Below, piece after piece: positions 57,704 to 64,000 of a stretch of DNA of 64,000 bases; within the stretch, counting starts at the first letter, position 1, and every line of letters begins with the position of its first letter. The DNA is from Zasmidium citrigriseum. Its lineage: Eukaryota; Ascomycota; Dothideomycetes; Mycosphaerellales; Mycosphaerellaceae. The translations under genes were made by a program, and so were the position numbers. The notes beneath the pieces are model-generated. The model saw only the letters and a program-made list of their open reading frames with translations. It was not told the DNA's origin and made no database searches. Location of the stretch: contig NHNW01000091.1 in assembly GCA_002786025.1 (NCBI GenBank), positions 1 through 64,000 on the forward strand. The letters are read 5' to 3'.

Positions 57704-60700
57704 TAAAAGTACGGGAATTGTCGATATTAGGATTAACTAGGGGTATACGGAGGTCTAGTATATAATAAAGATATCGTAGATAGCGATAAAAGGCGTATAC
57801 GTGTAGCCTATCGTCTATCTATAAGGAGTATATCGAGGAAGATAAAGACGGCGACTAGGACTACGAGCTAGCGCGGAAGCGAAAGCCTATATCGCATAAG
57901 AGCACCCCGTCCAAGACGGCCGCTCTATCTACCCTAAAGACCCTATATTTCTCGAAGACGAAGTATCTGTAGTACTCTACCTAGAGGCAACTGCTTTAAA
58001 TCCGGCAACTTCGGCTTACACGCGATCTAGGGAGTAATAGGTTTCTAAAAGTATATAGGCCTTAGTTATAAGGCCGATGTAACAAACAGAGTTAATAAGT
58101 AAGAGTTTTTCGAAGAAAATCCAGCTAGTCGTACCTCTAGTACCCTTCCCTTTCTTTAGAGCTTAGCTACGGGAGGCTTAACTACGGATAAGCGATACCT
58201 AGCTTAGTAAATCGTAGGTCTTCTTCCTTAAGATTATTATCTTCCGGTTTATCCTTATCTTCGGCCTTAAATAGTCGCGGCTAATTAGCTTTAGCGACAT
58301 TAGGGGTAGGATTATTAGTATTCTCTTCTATCGTACGGAATAGGTAGATAACCTTCTTAAGAAGATAGTACGCAAAGGTCCTATCTATCTCGGTACTATC
58401 TAGTTCTTCTAGTAGATAGGAATACAGTCGCTCCGGCTTAGAGAAGCTAGTTACGTCCCTTTCCCTAATACGAAATAGGCCTTTCTAGCGGAAGGACAGC
58501 TTGTCGGATTTATTGTACTTGTCTTCGGCATGATACATAAGAACCGTATCGCTAGGCTAGAATTCCTCGAAGCTAACCTTGTTGCGACTATCGTAGTATT
58601 GCTTCGTAGCAGCCTTTATCCGCTTCTAACGAGCCTGAAGTTCCTTAAGTAATCCTTCTATTCGCTAGAGTTATTTAGCACGATACTATAGAAGTGTTCC
58701 GCGGTCACGAACTACTCCCTAATCTCGAATAGTAGTAGTAGGGTATTCGACTTCGATAGGCAGTACTGCTTTATGCCCGAATATAATAGTATAGGGGGAT
58801 TGGCTAGTTCGACTATTAGTTGTCGTTCGATCCGCCTAGGCAATAGTAGGAACCTATTTCCTCTATCTAGTTAGGGTGCTATTCGTAAGTTTAGTAAGGG
58901 TATCTAGTAATAGCCGATGTCTAACTTTAACTTAGGTATTCGAATAGGGATTATATAGGGAAATGCGAACTCTCTTAATACCTAGGCTAGTAAGTAGACG
59001 AGCTACTTTACTAGCGTGCTGCTTCGTATTGTTAAGAATAATCTCTAGAGGGGTTCTATATCGGCAGAAGATATCGGTATATAGCTAGTCGGCGATAATC
59101 CGGGTAGTTACTTTCTTAGAAGAATAGTTAATATACTTAACTTCGATCTATCCGCTAAGTGCCTCCCTTACTACGAGTAGACACCTATAGGTATTAATAT
59201 AGATAGGATCTACAGCCTACCTTTCGCTAACGAAGTTCTATATAGTTAGGCGGAGTTTAGCTAGCCGAGGGTATCTATTCCGGTAGTTATATAGACTATA
59301 TAATTTGAAATACTTGGAGTAAGACAGATATAGTCCTTCCTACTAGTACCTCCGCTAGATTATGTTAAATATAATATTAGTGCTACGGTAGCTATTCTTC
59401 TCGTGGAAGGTATATAAGATCTAGTCCTATACATAGGGTTGGTCTATAACACGCTATAATAGAGTATACTTGTAGGGTTACCGGAACAAGACACCGCCTT
59501 AGACTACGAACTTCCTCGACTACAATACTAGTATACGGTATCGCTAGCGTGTTATTCCTCGCGGGCGGCGGCGTTTAGCTATAATCTAGGCTAGCTGTTA
59601 GGAAGTCTTATTATAATACTCCGGGTAATTAAGAATGCTAGTATCCTCCTACGGAGGATTAGTTCGCTACACCGGGTACGTAAGGTAGAAGTCGTCGTCG
59701 ATTATAGCCTTAATATCCTCTTCCTCTACTAGCTCCTCGTAATCTTATTCCGTAGCTAGCTTGCGAGATAGGCTATTAGGAGTAGAATGTTTAGTCCTAG
59801 GTATATATCGAACTTCGAAAGTAAATAGTCGAATCTAAGCAATCTATCTAGTAACAGCTATATTCGGCAGATCCGATAAAGCCTTATTAAGCTAATGTAT
59901 TAGCGTGTTAGTATCTACTTCTAAGATAAAGTAGACACTAAACAACTATAGCTTTAGTTTCCGCAATGCTTTTAGTACTCTAAGGTATTCGCGTTTTCTA
60001 GTATTATACTTCTACTTAGGAGGACTAAAAAGGCCAGATTCGAACCGGACTAGATATCGAACTTTAGGGTTCTTCGGATCGTATTGTATAAGGACTACTC
60101 TAAAACCTTCGCTAGAAGTATTAACTATAAGTACGATACCTCCTCCTTCCTTAGTATAGTCGATTAACTTCAAAGCTAGAGCTTCGACGAGGAGACGGGT
60201 AATAGTATCCTTAGTATCCTAATACTTCTGTTCCTAGACAAACTCCGTATCCTTCCGTAGGAGTTGGAAGAGCGGCTTTCCTCGAATAGCTAGTTTAGGC
60301 ACTTAGATCCGGAAGTATATAACTAGTCCTATCTAGATCCTAATATCCTTCTAGTAGGTAGGGGTAGGCTATTCTAGTATCTTTCGCACTCGTACTATAT
60401 TAGGGTAGCGACTAAACTTATTAGTTATATAGCCTACAATCTTAACCTTCTTATAAAGAAGTTAGAGCTTCTTCCTAGCTATAGTATAACCGGTACGTTC
60501 TAGATCCGTAAGGACTTTATCGATTGCTATAATATGTTTAACTACGAATCTCCGTAGGCTAGGCTTAATGTATTCCCTATTATAATTAGTCTTCGGGCCC
60601 TTAACGCTAATATCGTCTAGAAAAGGCCGAGCTCGATAGGAGATATAGGCTATTAGCACTTAAGTAATAGCTCTTACGAACTAAGTAACTAAGTTTGTAG

Positions 60701-61096
60701 CTCCTTGCGGAAGAGTAGTCTATCGGAACAATCTAAGTAGTATGTCGAAAGCCGTAATGTCTCTATAGGATTTATGTAGAGTAACCTAATTATATCTAGA
60801 GAAGATGTCGATTAAGCTCGCTATCTTGCACCTAGCAAAGTCTTCCGAGAAGCTATTAGTATTAGGGGGTAAGTTAGTATCCCGAATAGTAACCTTATTA
60901 ATCTTAATAGTAGCATTAATAAGCCGATAGGTCCTCTCCGGCCCGGTAGACTTCTTCCTAACTAGGAAGTAGGGATTCCGATAGCTCGAGTAGCTAGATT
61001 CGATTATCTACGCTTTAAGCCGTTCGCGAATTATACCTTCAACTACAGACCGAAGTAATAGGTTTAAACGGAAGCCCGGGTGTTGCTATATACTAG
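57704..61096 (-). pseudogene. Module C, older copy: partial RT, RNase H and integrase
   Basis: Read on the minus strand it gives RT from the middle of the palm onward. The uninterrupted piece at 60462-60659 contains ARPFLDDISVKGP, with both catalytic Asp residues kept, and the IIAIDKVLTDLERTGYTIARKKL helix. RNase H (near 59.8-60.15 kb) and integrase (near 58.8-59.5 kb) follow. TAG codons elsewhere make it a pseudogene. The N-terminal RT fingers are cut off at 61096. Confidence 0.82.
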
Positions 61097-61300
61097 GCAC
61101 TAAACGTGTATGTGAACTCGTAATATGATTGTATGTGTCTAAGCTAGTATACTAAGCTAGGAAGCTATAAGGGCAAGCTAGCCTGCCCTATAGCAAATCC
61201 CCCCGGCCGAGAGAAATACACTCGGCCTCGAGTGCTCTAATTACTTAGAAAACATCTCTATATAGCTAAACACCCTTCTATTTATCCTCCGTCGTAGTCT
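61097..61300. other. Junction sequence right of the older copy, possible LTR end
   Basis: Unrelated to the element on its left. It keeps some CpA/TpG and contains a hairpin GGCCGAG / CTCGGCC near 61203-61226. It could be the terminal repeat of another element that interrupted or replaced the 5' end of the older copy, but no partner is in the window. Confidence 0.3.
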
Positions 61301-64000
61301 TAGTTTTCGTAGAAGCTAGTAGGCTTGTTTATAGTTATCGACGCGCTCGGGTCGACTGGTTTCTAGCTTACTACTTGCTCCGCGCGTACCTTATTAGCTC
61401 TAGCTTACTTGCGCTACTTACGCTTCTTGGAGAGGTCGGGCTCGGAATCGCTATCGATATTAGGTACTAGAGCCTTAGTATCTAATACGGACTTCTAGCG
61501 GCGGTAAACCTAGGCCTTAAGGGTGTCCTAGTTACGAATAATCTAGGCTAATAGGTATAGGTTCGCTTCTCCGTCGGTCTGTATCTTTCCGCTCTTAGTA
61601 ATTAACTTATCTAGCCTTACTATATCGGTAAGGATTTGCTAGCAGCGAATAATTATAGTTATACTTAGCTTCTTGCTTCTAGCGTATACGGCGATAGCGT
61701 AGATAGTATAGTATCGATTAGCTTTACTTATCTCCTATAGCTAGTTGCGTAGCTAGCGTCTAGCGAACTATTTGTCTATCTCGGCGATAAGGTCTTCGAC
61801 TTCGTAGTAGACTTCGTTTTCTCGTAGGGTATATAGTAGTTCGTCGTTCTACTCGCTTTCCCCGGCGGCGGGCGTCGACGTACTCGGGCTCTATAGCTAG
61901 GTACTATCGAGAAGCTGTAACTCTAACTCGATTGCGCCGAGATTTGGATAGTTGTATCTCTACTATTTTACTATTTGCTAGTTTCTAGAGTCGAAGTAGC
62001 CTACCTTAACTATAAGAAGATCGAGTTTCTATAAGAGGCTACGAATCTCCGGTATCTTCTTACGGTCTTAGTAGAAGTTAAGAGCTAGTAAATACACTCG
62101 AAGCACCTCCTTTACCCTGTCTAAAGTGTAGCTATCGAGCTCTTCTTCTATAACTTTAATTAGCTAGCGGGCTCGAATCTCTACGGTACGCTTAGCTTTC
62201 TAAGTATCGGAGAATCGAGCTACGTTAGACTCGTGTATAGTTAAGGTCTAGTAGCTTAGGGCTATCGACGCGGTGTCGTTGTCGGTGTCTCTAATAAACA
62301 AGAAGTCTAGGTCGTAGTACTATATATATACTAGCTATTCTTAGATACGGTCCTTAATACTTAAGGAGTCCTTAGTCTAGCGCGCCTACTCGGTATCGGT
62401 AACGTATATATGTATAGTGTGTTTAGGCTTTCGAGCATTGAATTCGAGGATAAAGTGCGCGATATTAGTGTTACCGTCTAGAATAGGGAGAGCGTACTAG
62501 GGCTAAACTTGAACAGCTACGGACATTAGCCTTATTTTAGATATCTACGAAATACGGCTCTTGAGGAGTTTGTCGACGCGCTCGAAGTCGGCTTCCTTAC
62601 GAAGCTGCTCTAGCTCTATCTCGGCGAACTATTAAGCTTAGATCTAAAGGTTTATAGTCTTCTCTAGCGCTACTTAACCCTTAGCCTCGAAGGTGAATCG
62701 AACGTCGTAGTTTAAGCTCTACTACACTTTTAGTTCGAAGCGCTTAATAGCTATAAGGAGAGCCTTTGTATCCTTAGCTAGCTGCGTGTTAGAGCTGAAA
62801 TTCTAGTTCTAGCCTAAGTCGTATATAGTCTAGAGCGGGCGCCGAAGTTTATCGAGCTATAGCTACCGCCGGTGTATCGTATAGGCGAACTACATAGCTA
62901 GCGCGTCCTTAAAGTATTTCATCCACTTTATCCGGTGCTCGACGGCTTTAATCGCTAGTAAGTACTCCTCGTGCTGTCTACCGCGCTTAAGTACTACTTA
63001 CTACGAAGCCTTAGCTTACTTCCGGCGCTCTTCTTTCTTACGGATCTCCCTAAGTAGTATAGCCTTATTATTAGAATTACCGAGGAGTATCTCTTCGTCT
63101 TCGTCTTCGTCCTCGTCTTACTCGGGAGAGGGCGCTTTCTTGCCTCTCTTCCTCGGCGTAGCGTCTAGAGTCTCGGTATTAACGACCTTAGCCTTACCTT
63201 TACCCTTCTTCGTTAGTTTTAGGCTAGCTCTAACTTCGATATCCCTTGATTTAACAGCTTTAGGTTTCTTAACGGCTAACTTCTTTACGACCTTAGCTGT
63301 CGACGCGCTCGCCTCTAAGTCCTCTTCCTCGCTTTTAGATTCTAGCGGTAGTATTCTCTCCGGAGCTAGAGGAGCTAGTTCCTTAACTCGGTTACGCTTA
63401 GCCGTTAGGTATTAGTAAGGGATATCCTTTAGTAGGACTGCGTCGAGACTATCGGGGTATAGTGCGTAGAGTACGTCGATAACCGGTAGCTACTATGTCT
63501 AGGGGTACTCCTATAGCCTTATTATAACCTATACGAAGCTATTAGAGTATTTCGTAGGGATTGTGCCGTCTACCTTTTACTAGAAGCCGATTTAGCTTAC
63601 GTATAGTATTAAGTAGAACATTGTGCTTATCTAGGCTTTACGCTCTACTAAGCCGACGTCTCTCTAGCTAGGATCTACTTCGTCTTATAGGTGCTAGGCT
63701 ACTTTTGTGTATAGCTCCTCGATTAAACCCTTAACGTCTAGATAGTCCTTTAATAAGGCTAATTCTCTAGTGTCTTTCGCTTGTATTACGGAGCTAGCGA
63801 ATAGATTGAATATTTCGCGAATAGTATCCTTACTAATGTTCTTAAGGACGTACTAGCCTTCCGAAAGCAGGTACTCGAAAAGGTAGTAGACGATGCAGAA
63901 TTCCTTAGCCTTTACGACGACGTGTGTCGTGCAAAATAGATACTAGCGCTCCTAGACCTTCGTAGCTATCGCGCCTCGGAGGAGCGTAATATCGTCGAAC
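61301..64000 (-). pseudogene. RIP-degraded transposon frame, unrecognised, runs off the edge
   Basis: A minus-strand frame can be followed through TAG codons over most of this stretch. It is Lys/Glu/Leu-rich and has an acidic run (EEDEDEDEE type) near 63.09-63.12 kb. Its character recalls gag-like or accessory transposon proteins, but no family is recognised. The plus-strand open frame at 63140-63415 is its shadow. Confidence 0.45.

Larger units (their letters stand above)
54712..61096 (-). mobile_element. Older LTR element copy, right part (inverted)
   Basis: This is an inverted copy of about 43046-49333. From left to right it holds most of module E (54712-56122), a palindrome, module D, a palindrome and module C back into the RT region. 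Similarity ends at about 61096, inside RT, so the 5' part (gag and 5' LTR) is missing from the window or was replaced. It has one extra segment of about 105 bp (near 57900-58005) absent from the younger copy. Confidence 0.87.

Noticed and set aside
32218..61096. CRISPR-like or integron-like array made of the 27-nt palindromes
   Set aside because: Spacing is 1-4 kb and follows module borders, with no spacers or integrase of the tyrosine type; the setting is a eukaryotic LTR element.
63140..63415. Plus-strand open frame of 91 codons, hydrophobic and Ser/Leu-rich
   Set aside because: It is the shadow of the Lys/Glu-rich minus-strand transposon frame; Lys/Glu codons read as Leu/Phe/Ser on the opposite strand.

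Overview
The window looks like one stretch of a filamentous ascomycete genome (Pezizomycotina, most likely a Dothideomycete). The genes have 49-65 nt GT-AG introns and encode an NRC-2-type kinase, DASH subunit Dad3, a HET-domain protein and a fungal 'allergen'-type hydrophilic protein. Everything outside the gene island carries the signature of repeat-induced point mutation (RIP): CpA and TpG are almost gone, TpA is in excess, and decayed reading frames are broken mainly by TAG. The genome is two-speed: a normal 13-kb gene island (about 8.48-21.7 kb) sits between blocks of RIP-mutated transposons (1-8.46 kb and 21.7-64 kb).

Gene island, left to right: nrc-2/fpk1-like AGC kinase (+, four exons), DAD3 (+, two exons), HET protein (-, one exon), allergen-like protein (-, four exons), a conserved fungal protein of 534 aa (+, two exons), and a secreted Thr-rich protein (-, two exons). 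The allergen-like gene and the 534-aa gene are divergent neighbours and share a PAVTHE / His-rich module, so they are probably distant relatives or domain paralogues. None of the six forms an obvious pathway with the others.

Left TE block: a RIP-killed unrecognised frame (+), then a Ty3/Gypsy gag-pol on the minus strand in which the zinc knuckle, RT, RNase H and integrase can still be read through the TAG stops. Right block, first part (21.7-32.2 kb): a decayed reading frame cut every 150-300 bp by short intron-like segments built from one repeated CTAGTTA/TAACTAG motif, interleaved with much more AT-rich, CpG-poor DNA.

Right block, main feature: a 17.1-kb LTR retroelement (37592-54711, +). 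It has 358-bp LTRs, a polypurine tract, a 4-bp target duplication (ATAG), gag and pol, and at least four extra reading frames downstream of pol. Three of these (D, E, F) are tandem paralogues; the last (G) is about 1,000 codons and unrecognised. After each of the seven internal modules stands the same 27-nt palindrome (arms CGTTCGCACCC / GGGTGCGAACG). The element is inserted into an older inverted copy of the same family (32218-37591 plus 54712-61096). That copy carries the same cargo order and the same palindromes, so both belong to the element rather than being accidental. A giant, modular, hairpin-punctuated fungal Ty3/Gypsy element is the strongest candidate here for an undescribed system. 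The last 2.9 kb is a further RIP-mutated fragment.
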